64,000 nucleotides of DNA, from positions 659,977 to 723,976 of the forward strand of contig NC_085137.1 of assembly GCF_035046485.1 (NCBI RefSeq), read 5' to 3'. This document shows positions 33,180 to 45,189 of this stretch, in pieces. Numbering within the stretch: position 1 is the first letter of the stretch; each line of letters starts with the position of its first letter. The stretch is from Aedes albopictus (taxonomy: Eukaryota; Arthropoda; Insecta; Diptera; Culicidae). The notes beneath the pieces were generated by a model. That model was not told the DNA's origin, did no database searches, and saw only the letters and a program-made list of their open reading frames with translations. The translations under genes and the position numbers were made by a program.

Positions 33180-34500
33180 CAGAAACAAAATTACAGAAGC
33201 ATCGCGGAAGGAGTTTCCAAATGAAATATATCTAGAATAAATTGATGAAAAATTCTAAACAAAATTTCGTAGGCATCTTCCCAGAAGTTGCCTGAGAATT
33301 TCTCAAAAAAAAAAATTCTTGAAGAAAAAAAAGAGAAATGTCTTGAAAGAACATCTAAAGGAATGTGAAGAAACGTTGGGAATTTTCTCAATAATCTTTT
33401 TTAGAACTATTGGAGCAATCCTTGGAGAAAATTCTTCAGAAAGTTTCTGAGAAAATTTTGAATGACTCCTGAATTTCGGATGCTTAATGTATCTATGAAT
33501 CATTTTCTAAAAAAAAAAATCCATGGAGTATTTTTATGAAAGTTTATGGAAGGTTTTGTATATGAATGCTTTGGAAAAATTCTAGAGGAATCTCTATGAA
33601 AAAGTATGAAGGAATTCGTGGATGAGTTTCTGGAACAAGCTATGCAAGATTTTTGAAAAGAATTCTTGAAATATTTTCTTAAGAAATCCATGCAAAATTT
33701 TTAGAAACTATTCGTGCAAGACTTTCTTAAGGAATTCTTGGAGAAATTTCTGGAGAACATTCTAAAGTCTGAAGGAATCCCTAGAAGATTTTGGGAAATA
33801 ATTTCTGACTGAGTTTCTTCAGGATTTCCTGGATGACTTTTAGAAATAAGCCTACGAAGACTTTTAAAGAGAGTCCCTGAAAGATTTTCTTTATGAATCC
33901 CTGATAGATTTTTTTTTCATGAACTTGTGAATGATTTTTAAAACGAATCCAAAGTTTGATTTCAGCAAGGGTCTTTGAACAAACTGTGGATTTTTTTTTT
34001 CAAAGAAATCCTTGGAAATTTATAAAAATCTGGAGATATTTTTATTAGTCGGATTTAAAATAAAACCAAAAGGATATTTTCTGAAACAATCCCTCGAACA
34101 ATTTTTGAACCCATAGAGCAGTTTTGATAGGAACCTCAGCGAAAAATGCCGAATATTTTTTAAAAAAGGGCAATTTCTAAAGATATCCCAATTCTTTGTG
34201 GAATTTGTAGAATACCTAAGAGGAATATCTAAACAAATCTCTAAAGGAAATTCCCGAATAAATTCATGGAAGATTTTTAGAAGAATCAGTGAGGGGACTT
34301 TTGGCTGATTTTTTTTACAAATTTCCAAAAAAAAAATATTCAAGATTTTAAGATTAAAGAATTTTTGAAAAAAATGGTATATTTTCTATAGGAATCTCCA
34401 ATAGATTCTTCAAAAGAATGCCTAGAGAGGAATTTCTGAAATAATGCTTGGGAAAATTTCTCAAACAATCCCTAAAATGGTTTGTAAAAAATCATGATGT
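33180..34500 (-). repeat. Degenerate TTCCTCC-type array, minus orientation
   Basis: About 1.3 kb of irregular ~15-nt words such as GAATTCTTGGAGAAATTTCT, GGAATCTCTATGAAAAAGT and GAAATCCTTGGAAAT. It is the reverse-orientation form of the arrays at 48338 and 58500. Frames within it are low-complexity artefacts. Confidence 0.7.
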
Positions 34501-34524
34501 AGTTGGTGGAGCAATACATGCCAG

Positions 34525-35735
34525 CCCGAGCAGAAGGGAATAGCAACAGCATAATAAAATGTAATATTTTGGAAAAAAAACTGCATAGCGTAAAGAGTTA
34601 TTTTCATGTTATTTACATAACATATCCTGTTATAAACTTGTCTGTCATAAGCGGCAAAATAACAAATATTATAACAAACAAATGCTCCTGGAAGACCTGT
34701 TTAATAACATGTTTTGTTAGTTTCAATAACAACTTAATATCAGCGAATTTTGAAATTATTTCAATAACAAATTTTGATATGAATACGTTATTGATAACAA
34801 TCTGAAAACAAAATTTGCTTTTTTTCTGTTGCGGATAGGAACTCCTCCAAAGTCCCATATGCATTCAATGGGATACGCAACAATAGGATCTATTGTTAAA
34901 TGTTTCATTCATAATTGGGACGCTATTGTTGTCGCAAGCGATTTCTTATCGAAAACAGAGAGAAACAATAGTTCTCGTTTATTTTCCAAACAACTTACGA
35001 TGAAAAACTACCGTCGTTTTGAAATCCTTTATTAGGTGGTTCATTGTTTATAAGATTAATTTACATTATTACCTCATTGATTGACACATTTATCCTGGTT
35101 AATCTAAGTGGGCTCGATGCAGTGAAATCAATAAAAATAAAATGCCTAAAAATAATCAATGGAGTTCTTGATGATCTATTTTTTTTACATTTTTGTCGAA
35201 AATGTGTTGTTCGTCGTTGAATTCCACCAGTTGATCCAAAATGTTTCATAAAATGGTTAACACTCTATTACACTCTCAATTTTCGTATTCATACCTAACT
35301 GAATCTGAGACCAAAAAAATTGCTTATAAAACAAAAGGCTGATAAGTTGGCACTGTAACGTAATGTCAGTAAGAGGAGGAACTGATGACATAATAATATT
35401 TTTTCTTACAGTTCCTCACGGAATGCTGTGAACAACGAAAATCTCGAATGGTGTAGCTTTGATTGTAAAGCTAGTTATGTTGTAATATTAATGATCAAAT
35501 ATTTGTACTAGTGTCAATGACACTATAATAACTGAACTTGTGCTACAACAAAACATGTTATTGAAATATAATTTAAAGAAAATATACCAAGAGCACGATC
35601 ATAACAAAATAAGATTGCCCAACAGAACATGTTATGGAACGGTGATGACTTAATAAGTTAATAATAACAAACCGAGATATAAAAACAGGTTTTTTGATTC
35701 CGTTGTTATTATTTTGATATGTTCCTCTACTCGGG
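34525..35735. mobile_element. CCCGAGCA foldback element, ATAACA-rich, 1.2 kb
   Basis: The left end CCCGAGCAGAAGGGAATAGC and the right end (reversed) CCCGAGTAGAGGAACATATC are flanked by AG on both sides. Both ends hold many ATAACA/TGTTAT words; the centre (about 34830-35500) is ordinary AT-rich DNA and may contain a nested insertion. Confidence 0.7.
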
Positions 35736-35927
35736 AGATTTCGTAGAAGAATTCTTTGTGAGGAGCACATGGAAGATTTTATAAAACAAACTGTAACATG
35801 ATGATTTCATTTGGAAAGTTTTCTTCGGAGAATAGAGTCGTAATAAAGTTGAAAATTCTGGGTTCACTCACATTTATTTAACACGAATCTCTAAACTCCC
35901 GAAGAAACCCCTGGAGACTATTTATGG

Positions 35928-36540
35928 TCATTTTTCACAAAATTGGCCATAACTCAGGAACGAAAAAAAAATGCATTCCAAAAATTGGAATAGCCTTTTC
36001 AATTTTTTTTTTCTGAAAATTTTCCAAGTTTGGGCATAGTTTTTCTGGTTTTTGTTAATTAATTTTCCCAACAGTGAAAAAATTTGGTGAAAACTTTTTC
36101 CACTTCATATTTTTTTTGATTCCTGAGAAAGTTTGCTCTCATTTCCATTTAAAAACTTTGTTTCTACGATGCTTCGTATTCGTGTTATGATTTTTCAAGG
36201 AAAAGGCACATTTGGACATTTTTCAACAAAATTGTCATAACTCAAAAAGGGAAAAAAGGTGCATGCCAAAAATTTCAGCGATTAAAGCTTATAAAATAGC
36301 ATTCCCATAATATTTTTTTTTAAATTTCCACGAGTTTGGGCATAGTTTTTCCGGCTTTTCTTTACAAATTTTCTCAACCGTGGAACATTTTGTAGAAAAC
36401 TTTTCCCACTTCATATTTTATTTTTGATTTTTGAGAAAATTTGCTTTCAATTCCTAAAAGGAACTTTGTTTCTACATGCTTCGTTCTTGAGTTATGATTT
36501 TTCAAAGTAAGTAGTGTCAGGGGAAAACAAAAAAACTCCA
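35928..36540 (+). repeat. Tandem duplication, two ~307-bp units
   Basis: The same ordered blocks occur twice, 306-308 bases apart: TGGGCATAGTTTTTC/T at 36031 and 36337, TTTGTTTCTAC near 36159 and 36467, plus CATAACTCA and CTTTTTCCACTTCATATTT blocks. Diverged by substitutions and small indels. Non-coding. Confidence 0.75.
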
Positions 36541-36574
36541 CCTGAGTTTTCCTTGAACTTTTTTCATTTTGTTT

Positions 36575-37110
36575 TTTCTTTATCGTACACCGAAGTGTAC
36601 TGAAAGGCTATATGTTCACTCAAAAAACGAATTTTCGATAGAAGGCTCGGAGGGTCAAGTCACATATCCCAAGCAACACACATGTTATATAAAAGTTACG
36701 ACAGCGCAAGTTTTGGTTGTATAGAAGTTTATTTTACGTTATTTCAACGCTATGTTTGAATTACGTAAAATAAACTTCTATACAACCAAAACTTGCGCTG
36801 TCGTAACTCTATTATAACAAGTGTGTTGCTTGGGATACCAATCAACTCAGTTCGACGAATAGATATGATGTCTGTATGTGTGTTTGTATGTATGTCTGTG
36901 CGCAAAAAAAAGTTCACTCATTTTTAAGGCACTTCCAGTTGGCCGATTTTTCGGATTATAGCTCGAATCGAACCGCAATTTTACCGCATTGTTTGCTATT
37001 AAAAATGGTTCGGATCGGTCAAGGTGTTCCGGAGTAAGGGTCATTTCAGTGATCCGGACCAGCACCGGTGGAACTGGTCGTATATAAAACTGAACCAAGC
37101 CCCATCATAC
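36575..37110 (+). repeat. Dispersed repeat with TG tract, copy 2, carrying a nested MITE
   Basis: Same blocks as 785-1110 (TACACCGAAGTGTA, GAAAGGCTATATGTTCACTC, CAACTCAGTTCGACGA, AATGGTTCGGATCGGTC), interrupted at 36667-36835 by a MITE. It ends with a CACCGGTGGAACTGGTCGTA block resembling the first minisatellite unit at 1129, without an array. Confidence 0.8.
36667..36835. mobile_element. 169-bp MITE, TCCCAAGCAACAC ends, TA duplication
   Basis: A nearly perfect palindrome from TCCCAAGCAACACACATGT to the complementary end, flanked by TA (36665-36666, 36836-36837). Comparison with the uninterrupted repeat at 868-890 confirms the empty site. It shares end and GTTACGACAGCGCAAG block with the element at 53483. 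Confidence 0.9.
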
Positions 37111-38960
37111 GTACGATACGTAGGTGAACACTAGAGACCAGAAATTAAAGATGGCAGCTCCAAATTCAAGGTGGCTGTTTTTCAAGATATTAAGGCTCAA
37201 AAATCAAAAGCCAGATAAACGATATGATCTCTGATGCCATGAAATGGATTTCTGTTAAACGTATGAAAGTGCGATGTTCATCAACATGTCACTTGAATTG
37301 TGTTAAAATGTGTTATCGAAGGCACGCTAGGTGAATAAGTTAGGGTTTTTATTCATACATCCATGAGCCCTGCCTGTGGAAAAAGTTTCATGAAAACCTG
37401 AAACACTTACTGAGGGTGTGATGAAAATACACACGACAAATGTCTGACTGATCGCAACCATATTCATGTAGTAAATTTTAAGCTTGAAACCATGCCGAAA
37501 AATGCAGAATCTTGAACACTGCAGATTCCCTTAGTGCAGTGGACAAATGTTATCGCTTTCGTTTACGTGTCCTGACAAAAGAAGAAATCTACAAACTTCA
37601 ATCTAGATATACTACTACACAGAGAGGAAAGTAGTTACTTAACAAATTTTCAATGATTGGGTATTAATTACTCTGCCATCGACAGAATCCGGATCTACAA
37701 GCTTGGATGACAGCAAAAGTTTTCGACAGCACTGCACTGTCTATACTGCATTGTCCAAAAACAACAGCTGCCCTAATCTGTTGGCAATCCGTGCAGTGGT
37801 GTAGTGAAAAGTTTATATGATAAATATCTGCTGGTAGCATGGGGTGGGGACAGTTGCGTACTACCGAAAACAACTAGAAGCTCAGTCACCCTCGATGTGG
37901 ACAGGTCTTTGGTATAGTTTAGAGTTGTGGCCAAACTCTGTCGTTGTTTTTTTTTTAGAACTGAAGTGGTGTTCTCTTCTGATAGTTAAATCTAGTACAT
38001 TTTAGCCGTTTGGTAGTTACAAAAGATTAGTTTTAAATATTTGAACTTCTATTTGACATAGTTTTTGTCAAATTGGCGTAACAAAATGTAAGCCAACAGA
38101 TTATTTTGGTTTTAATGGATCAGGAACAGTGACTTGAGACTGTGATTCTTCACAGGTGCATACCATGCCAAAGTTGCACTATGCTTTTCAATTTCTCGAA
38201 GAGACCATCGAAGATATATTTGTGCAATCAAAAGTTGTTCTTCTATCTAGTACCTAGACATCGGGCACCATGTGCCATCATCATGTAAGACAACAGCGAG
38301 ACAATGGCATTCTCTATTTCCGGAATGCACTTATGCGCTTCAAAAGGACACAATGCATCGAAATTAAATTCTTTTCGTTTCGGACGGTTACATCGTCGTG
38401 TGAGCATATCTCATGGAACACAGAGAGGAACGATGTTATTCAGCTGATTCAGGGAAATGAAAAAATATTCGAATCACATAGTTTGCTAGTTATTGGATGC
38501 GGTATTGACCAACAAAATTGGTTTTGTCTTATGGAACATAACCTTGTAAATGATAATTGCCAAATTGACCTGGTATTGTTGAAAACCGAAAAGCATTTTC
38601 AATGTGGAGCACATGTGACAACAGTATAAGAGTATCACACGAGTCTATCAGTAATTACTCAGAAGTCCGATGAGTGAGCAAATTAAAACAAAAAGTTTGT
38701 AAAGAATGTACCCGTACCCGAATATCCTTCACCCACATTTGAATTACATACCAACCTACTGAAAATGCTCAGTGACGACGCTGAAGTGCCGCTACCTTGA
38801 AGCAAGTACGAAACTTTTCTAATTCCCCGTCGAAAAGTTTGAGAGCCATTTGTTTTCTCAGAACGGCTGGTTCACCATCCAAGCACTGCGAACCAGTTTC
38901 CCAAAGTTCCTGGAAGGTTGTTTGCAAGAATAGCAAGAGAGCTTACCAGGCTGTTGATGC
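37111..38960. other. Unassigned DNA
   Basis: No repeat structure. A 119-codon plus-strand frame at 38270-38629 has no recognised domain and no splice or promoter context; not called as a gene. Confidence 0.45.
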
Positions 38961-38962
38961 TG

Positions 38963-39115
38963 TATTTATTTATTTATTTATTTATTTGTCTAATCAACAG
39001 GATATGTAAGCCCCAATGATGTTACTTAATTCTAAGATTTAAAGTACAAAACTTACAGTCACATATAAAACTTACATACTAACAATGGATAGTCAATTAA
39101 TACAATACAAATTAT
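38963..39115 (-). mobile_element. LINE 3' end with TAAA tail, minus strand
   Basis: On the minus strand the sequence reads GTAAGTTTTGTACTTTAAAT, then CATATCCTGTTGATTAGACA, then six TAAA repeats (38963-38987). A tetranucleotide TAAA tail after a short 3' UTR is typical of several insect LINE clades. The 5' extent is unknown. Confidence 0.55.
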
Positions 39116-40695
39116 AATCGAAACTACACATACAAATACGCAGAACACTTTGCGATTCGAAAACAACAGCAATTGCTTAACTCACACCAGATTCTTATTT
39201 CAGACGCAATATTCAATGTGTAGCAGAACCTGGTTTTCTACTTAGTGAGCAAATCTCAAGCGATTAAATGTGAGCTTTCTGTGTCAATTGACATTTTTTG
39301 CATTTGAGCATGACATTCACAAAGAAACTGTATTCCGAAGAAATCAAGGGAATTTTCAACAATTTTTTACTTGATCTGAATTTGAGCTACATCTATCATT
39401 TACAGCTACCATCTAAGCTTTGAATGAAATTTTACTATATGTGAAATCACTCATAAAATATTGGGAATAGCAGCACAAGAGATGATAGGTACCGCGACAA
39501 CATCGCATTTGATCATACGGTTTTTTTTATCAATTTTCGTCCGTGCTTCGAGCAATATCAATCTTTTTTTTTTTTTTCAAGTAGGTACATTGTCTAATGC
39601 CATCTGACCAATTTAATACCACTTTTAATTCCGCACTTTTAATTCCGCAGCAAATATTTGGAGTAGCTCAAAAACTAAAATTCCTCAACGCATATCCGAT
39701 CAAGGTAACACGTTTTGTCATTATAAATGTTACCTATTTACATATTTTTCAAATTATTTCTGCCCAAAGCATAAGACTATGAGTTAACATCCCATGCACA
39801 AAAAAAAAAACTAAGATCACTATCTTGTGACAGCAAATTTCATTCACGAGCACTGCATCGCACATTTCCGAAACCAAGTCGCAAAATGTTAGCAATTGTC
39901 TCTGGAGAACAAAGAACGGACATTAAAAACCACCAAGAGAAAAAGTGCTCCACTGACCTTTCAGTGCGGGAGGGCAGCAAATGGTAGGTGAGTTTACGAC
40001 CAAGTTTAATGGAAGTTTTCACGTAATCAGATGGATGCGGTATTTATTTTTCTACAAAAGATATTCTTTTTCCCTGTGGGATGGAACTGAGTATTTTTGG
40101 ACAGTTATATTGTAGCTTGCAGGTTTTCCAAATTTACGAATTGTAAAATAATGAAAGCTTTCTATGATATGAATCTATTTAAAATTTGATGCAGAAGTTA
40201 TGCAGAAGTTTTTTTTTAGTTTTTAGATCCATGACTCGTGGTCCACGAGGTCAATTTTCTTTCATGACGAACAGCAATCAACTAGAGAGATGACTACATC
40301 GCACAACATCATTTCAAATAACCACCCATCCATCCCTCCCAGTGCTGAAACAGAAACCAAATTGGCGCCACACTGTCGCTCACTGCAAATAGTGCTCCGC
40401 TCGGCCATTATCTTTGTCTGTCTGCTGATTCGCAAGACGCCTGTTGCTCCAGAATTCAGGGCAGGATGAACCAACATCTCTAGACTCGGGGCGCTCCATT
40501 TGTGGGGTGGTATAATTTCCGGGTCATTTTTGTCTCAGAGCAGTCCACGACAGTTAAGGGTCGTTTCCGATTGTAATCAAATGTGCGATTCAGTTGGGGT
40601 TAATGGCAGACATTTAATTGAAGGTTTCCTCGTGGAATAGGTGAATGTGAAGTAATTGAAATCGTTCATTTTCATTTCATTTCTTTCAACATAAG
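39116..40695. other. Unassigned DNA
   Basis: Includes a T-run at 39553-39568 and the short direct repeat ACTTTTAATTCCGC twice at 39621-39648. No supported gene. Confidence 0.5.
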
Positions 40696-41030
40696 ACATT
40701 CTTTGCGTTTGTCTTGTCTCTGTGACATTATCATATTCTTCTGACTGCTACGTCTTCTTTTTATTCATTGCTTCTTTTTCATTTACGCGTATTTTAACTG
40801 ACTGCTAATTCTACACTTTATTGCTTCTTTCATACTTCATGGCAAAACTGTTTTTCTTTTTATTTTGGCATTCGTACTTTTTTTACACTTTTGGATTCTT
40901 TTATTCTTCTTTCTTCCTTCTTGATTTTTTTTTCTCTCGGTTCTTCAAGCTTCGTATTTCGTTTTTCTCTCACATTTTCTTCCTTCTTCTTTGCTTCTTC
41001 CATCTCAAATTTTCCGTTGTCGACTTTCTC
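40696..41030 (+). repeat. CT-rich low-complexity tract
   Basis: About 330 bases of interrupted TTCTTC/TTTCTT. Long frames here encode Phe/Ser-rich or, on the other strand, Lys/Glu-rich low-complexity sequence and are not genes. Confidence 0.75.
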
Positions 41031-41105
41031 CCATCTGTAGCAGCGGTTTTCAATTTGGCCTTCACTTTTCGTCCTCGCTATTGTTCCGATGAATTCCTTT
41101 TGCAT

Positions 41106-41310
41106 TCAGGTAAATAATAAACTTTGATCATCGAGACGAGAACCGATTAAAAGAGGAGACGAACTTAACGTCCTCCTCCACATAGCCACCCTCGTGTCGT
41201 AGGAAGCGTACACCAGCGAGTCGTGATCCGATATGGGCGTAGCGACGAACATGACTTCTACGCCCGCATAGTGTAGAATTAGCAGTAAGTTAAAATACAC
41301 AGAAAAAAAA
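41106..41310 (+). mobile_element. LINE-like 3' segment ending in the TGTAGAATTAGC tail
   Basis: It ends TGTAGAATTAGCAGTAAGTT then AAAATACACAG and an A-rich run. The same tail occurs at 51620-51664 (with a target duplication) and about 42778-42808. Upstream, a GC-richer segment (ACTTCTACGCCCGCATAG) may be 3' UTR. No duplication seen here. Confidence 0.5.
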
Positions 41311-41384
41311 TTTAAAAAAAATTCCAAGCCCGCACGGCCATCCCGGAAACGATTAATTTTCCCTAGAATTTCTTCTTCATAAGG

Positions 41385-41522
41385 GGTTAGAGGAGGGTTC
41401 CAGGGGACTCAGAGGCAATTCAGGGAGCTCCAGGGGATCTGTGGAGTGCTTCAGAGGGTCTTAGCGGCGTTTTAGGGGATGCTTGGAAGTTTCAGGAGTG
41501 CTTGAGGGCATCTCAGGGGGCT
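41385..41522 (+). repeat. Degenerate TTCAGGGG-type array
   Basis: Irregular ~15-17-nt units: GACTCAGAGGCAATTCAGGG, TGCTTCAGAGGGTCTTAG, GTTTCAGGAGTGCTT. Same family as 42195-42490. Confidence 0.6.
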
Positions 41523-41525
41523 TTA

Positions 41526-42145
41526 GGACATTTCCCCGAATTTTATTACCCCGAATGACCCATTACTCCGAATGGTCCATTACCCCGAATGGCCCATTTC
41601 CCTGAAAAAATTATTCGCAAGCCTATCTGGAGACCCGCTCTGGGTAACTAACGGTGCTCCAAGTGGTTAGCCATATTTTCAACAAAGATTTTCCTTCATT
41701 GCGCATATGTTGTTCTTTCTAGCCAGACTACTGAGGAACTTTATGGCATTCCAACTGCTAATATGATCATCAGATGTGTATCCTTCTTTCAAACATAGGC
41801 AATTCTATCTAGTTATTATTTCAAGGAATTTATTAGCGTTTCAACTGGTAATACTTTTATCAGAGATTTTTCCTTCTTTTAATCATATGCTGTTCTTTCA
41901 AGGTGTACTGTCATATAGAATAGTGACATGACCACTAGTTTATTATTCTCAATATTCTCTAAGAAGCAGAATAAAATTTTATCAATCAAGCTAGTCCATT
42001 CCGGGACTAACGGCATGGCTTTCCTTCATTTAAGCAAATAGACAATTCATTATAGACAAAACAAAATATTCGGGGAAATGGATCATTCGGGGTAATGGAA
42101 TTCGGGGTAATGTCATTCAGGGTAATGGAATTCGGGGAAATGTCA
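41526..42145. mobile_element. Foldback element with CATTACCCCGAATG subrepeats, 620 bp
   Basis: Both ends are short arrays of CATTACCCCGAATGGC/CATTTCCCCGAATT words, inverted relative to one another (41528-41605 and 42065-42144). TA on both sides (41524-41525, 42146-42147) is consistent with a TA target. The centre is unique AT-rich DNA. Confidence 0.7.
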
Positions 42146-42194
42146 TAGAGTCGAAACATCAGCAATGGGCGAGGTTTAACCCTCAAAAACCCCT

Positions 42195-42720
42195 TGTGCA
42201 CAGACTTGAATAGGGATACCTGGAGATCTCAAGGACTTTTCAGGAGGTTCAAAAAGGTACCAGGAGGTCTCAAATGCGCAAAAGGGAGTCTCAGGGGCTT
42301 TTCAGAGGATCTTGGAGGCGTTTCAGGGGCTCAGAGACGTTCCAAAGTTTTCCAGGGAAATTTTAGGTATACTTGGATGTCTCAGGAGCGTTTCATGGAG
42401 ATCTCAGGATCTTGAGGGGTATCTGGAGGTCTCAAGGGCGTTTCAGGAAATTTTAGGGAGTCTCAGGGGCGGTTGAGAGTGTTTTAGTACTTGTAGCGTC
42501 CCTGAAATGTCTATAACCGCATAAAAACACCCATTAAATCCCCGTATTCAATTTGAATTGCCCCTACAATCTCTTTTAACACCTTTTAGAGACTCCTGAA
42601 ACCCCCTGAAATGCCTCTGAAAACCCCTTGAAGTGATGCTGAAATGTCATCAAACGCACCTGAAACCTCTTTGAACGCCCTGAAACCCCTTTGGATCCCA
42701 TTTTTTGGGTTTTCTGGGAA
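42195..42720. repeat. Two degenerate arrays in inverted orientation
   Basis: 42200-42490 uses GGCGTTTCAGGGGG/AGGTCTCAAGG words. 42545-42720 uses the complementary sense (CCTGAAACCCC, TGAAATGCCTCTGAAAACC). Unit length is about 15-17 nt with no fixed register. Confidence 0.6.
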
Positions 42721-43124
42721 CTTCATGGAAACCTCCTTTCTCCTTTAACGTCTTTTTCAACTTAAGCACCCTGCTAAATGTAGAATTAGCCTTTTGTTAA
42801 AATACACATTAACCCGTAAACACCCGGAACGATCTACTTTTGGTAGAAATGCAATATCTTGTTTGTTTTGAAACATTTTACCCCGGACTTTTTTATAGTC
42901 AAGAGGAATAGCTGTGCTAAGAAATGCATGGTACCTCCCCCTTTTGCACCCTTCCTCCTTTTGCGGGGAGCCGAAAATACGTGTTTTTTTTCTGTATTTG
43001 TTTTTTATAAATTATGCATGGTTTTGCTCAAATTTCATCGTTTGGTTAATCATCAATAGTTTTCACTGATACTAGACATGCAATGTGTATTACTACCCAT
43101 CATAGTCTGTTGAAGTTTTGATCC

Positions 43125-44130
43125 CAGAGCTATTCTAATGCCTCCAAAGTACTCCGAAGTTTGTGACATAAATCTTACATTCTCAACCAAATTTTATACA
43201 CGATGAATGATCACAGAACATAGTCTACGGTACTATAAAAACCTCAAAGCACACCTAGAAATTCACGATACATGAATTGGGTTATCTAGGTCATCCAAAC
43301 TACTCTGGAATTCATTTTCTTAAGATTCAAAACATCTACCATTAATTGTGTTCATTCTGTTCAAGAAATGTAGTCACGTTGATGTCCATTAGACCTCACA
43401 ATGCTATGAGCAACTTGATATTGTGGTAGTTGGACATTCCGTGAAATACAAATGGCCTCCAATACACTTTGAAGTTTGGGTTACGATATCTACATACTGT
43501 ATCATGCTTTAGTTGTGAAAAATTTTCGTGGAATGTAGTCTATACTGCTGATGGAACCTCAGTGCACAACTATAATGCTTTTGGTACACAGAGATGAACC
43601 AGCCGCCGGCTGAAAATCTCTTTAATAAAGATAAATAAATAAATAATAATGCTTTTGGTACATTTATGGGATATTCCAGGCTTTCCAAACTATTTTGGAG
43701 TTAGGAACTTCAAGGTTTACAGGCTTTACTCTTGTTTTTCTTCACTCTAACGGCACCTTATTATATTACGAGTATTTCTATTTGTTGCTATTTGCACCGG
43801 CATTCAAATAGACCCAATGTATTTTGAAGTATGGGTCGCAAATCTTAGGATATTTTTTTTCTGTAGCGAATGCTCGCGGAATATATTCTACGCTACTCAT
43901 AGAACCTCAGAGTGCAATTCTGATAACTTAGCAACATTCACTTGGTGATCTAGGTCATTCAAACTATTCTGGAATTAAGATCTTCAAGCTCTACCAGCTC
44001 TACTCTTGTATCTCTTTGCTTTATCGATGTTATTCTTTCACGATTACCTCTGTTGTATCGCATCATATTTTGAGCATTTCTTTGTGGTACTTGTATCCAC
44101 TGACATACAAATGATCTTTATGGTATTTGG
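43125..44130 (+). repeat. ~300-bp diverged tandem repeats inside the TTAA element
   Basis: Units begin at about 43140, 43450, 43803 and 44106 (the last partial), recognised by a CCAATACACTTTGAAGTTTG-type start, a GTGGAATGTAGTCTA block, an AACCTCAGTGCAC block and a CAAACTACTCTGGAATT block. Correcting for the nested insert gives spacing of about 280-310. Confidence 0.7.
43589..43645 (+). mobile_element. 57-bp severely truncated LINE 3' end with 17-bp duplication
   Basis: The insert reads AGCCGCCGGCTGAAAATCTC then TTTAATAAAGATAAATAAAT and is bracketed by the perfect direct repeat ATAATGCTTTTGGTACA (43572-43588 and 43646-43662). It splits a ~310-bp tandem unit, which confirms the empty site. Confidence 0.9.
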
Positions 44131-44314
44131 AAGTGTCGAAAATTACCCAAGAACTCCTCTAGGCGTTCCTCGGAAATTCCTCCAGGAGTCCTTCAGAAGT
44201 TCATCGTGATGTTCTCCGAGAACATCTACGAGCTCCTAGGGAATGCCTCAGGACTTCTCGTGAAATTCTACAGCAGATTCCCAACAGTTTCTCGAAAATT
44301 TCATCAGGAGGTAT

Positions 44315-44566
44315 GCACTGCCGTAATTCTGCAAAGTGACGTAAGCGCCATTCAAAATGTCGATATTTTTTGGTATATTATATTTAATATCTGGTGTAAA
44401 AATATCGCTGTGGTATGTCTGTCGTATTAGAATGCAAGATCTAGTCGTAATCTATCATCTATGGAAAGAAACTTAAATGATTAACCAAAGATTTCTGCAT
44501 AATAACCAAAAAATGAGCCAAAACTATCAATGTCGCTTACGTCACTTTGCAGAATTACGGCAGTGC
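44315..44566. mobile_element. 252-bp MITE, CACTGCCGTAATTCTGC ends
   Basis: Perfect terminal repeats GCACTGCCGTAATTCTGCAA and its complement, continuing AGTGACGTAAGCG. It is inserted in a TTCCTC-type array within the TTAA element. Target duplication not certain. Confidence 0.8.
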
Positions 44567-45189
44567 AGGAATTTCTTCAGGAGTTCCTCAGGAATTACTT
44601 CAAGAACTTTTCGAAAAATCCTGCAGGAGTTCCTCGGCAATTTATAAAAAATACAAAAAAAAATCCACGTATTTTCGGCTCCCCGCAAAAGGGAGGAAGG
44701 TGCAAAGGGGGGAGATACCATGCATTTCTTAGCACAACTATTCTCCTTGACTTAAAAAAAATCCGGGGTTTAAAAACAAAGAAGATATTGCATTTTTACC
44801 AAAAGTAGGTCGTCCCGGGTGTTTACGGGTTAATAAAAACAAAAAAAAAACTTTAGCATCCGATTACATGGAATAAAAAGAGGCCAACTCGATTTTATAT
44901 TATTTACTTAAAAACACATATTTTGGAGTAGTAGTTATAATTAAACGTATTTGGAAAAAAAATCGGTAAAAAAGTCTGGCTCTTTTCAAAAGACAGTCTA
45001 GGCGAACTTGGTTAGAAATTAAGTAAGCAAAGGGGCATATCTAGTCAAGGTCTACACATTCAGAAAATTTTATTGTTATCTGACAGGGTGCTGCTGAATA
45101 CGGTTCTGGGCGTAATTCGCCTTCTACCCCACCAAGACAGTCGTAATCAACTATCGGTAATAATTTGCGTAAATTTCAACCCAGTAGAC

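Larger units (their letters stand above)
42813..44829. mobile_element. 2.0-kb TTAA-flanked element with long inverted ends
   Basis: The ends CCCGTAAACACCCGGAACGA and (reversed) CCCGTAAACACCCGGGACGA are flanked by TTAA (42809-42812, 44830-44833). Inverted arms of about 180 bp include TACTTTTGGTAAAAATGCAA, GAAATGCATGGTACCTCCC and GCGGGGAGCCGAAAATACGT. The interior holds diverged ~310-bp tandem repeats, a TTCCTC-type array, a nested MITE and a minute LINE end. piggyBac-like by target; no transposase. Confidence 0.85.

Noticed and set aside
38270..38629. 119-codon plus-strand ORF
   Set aside because: No recognisable domain, AT-rich codon use like the flanks, and no supporting signals.
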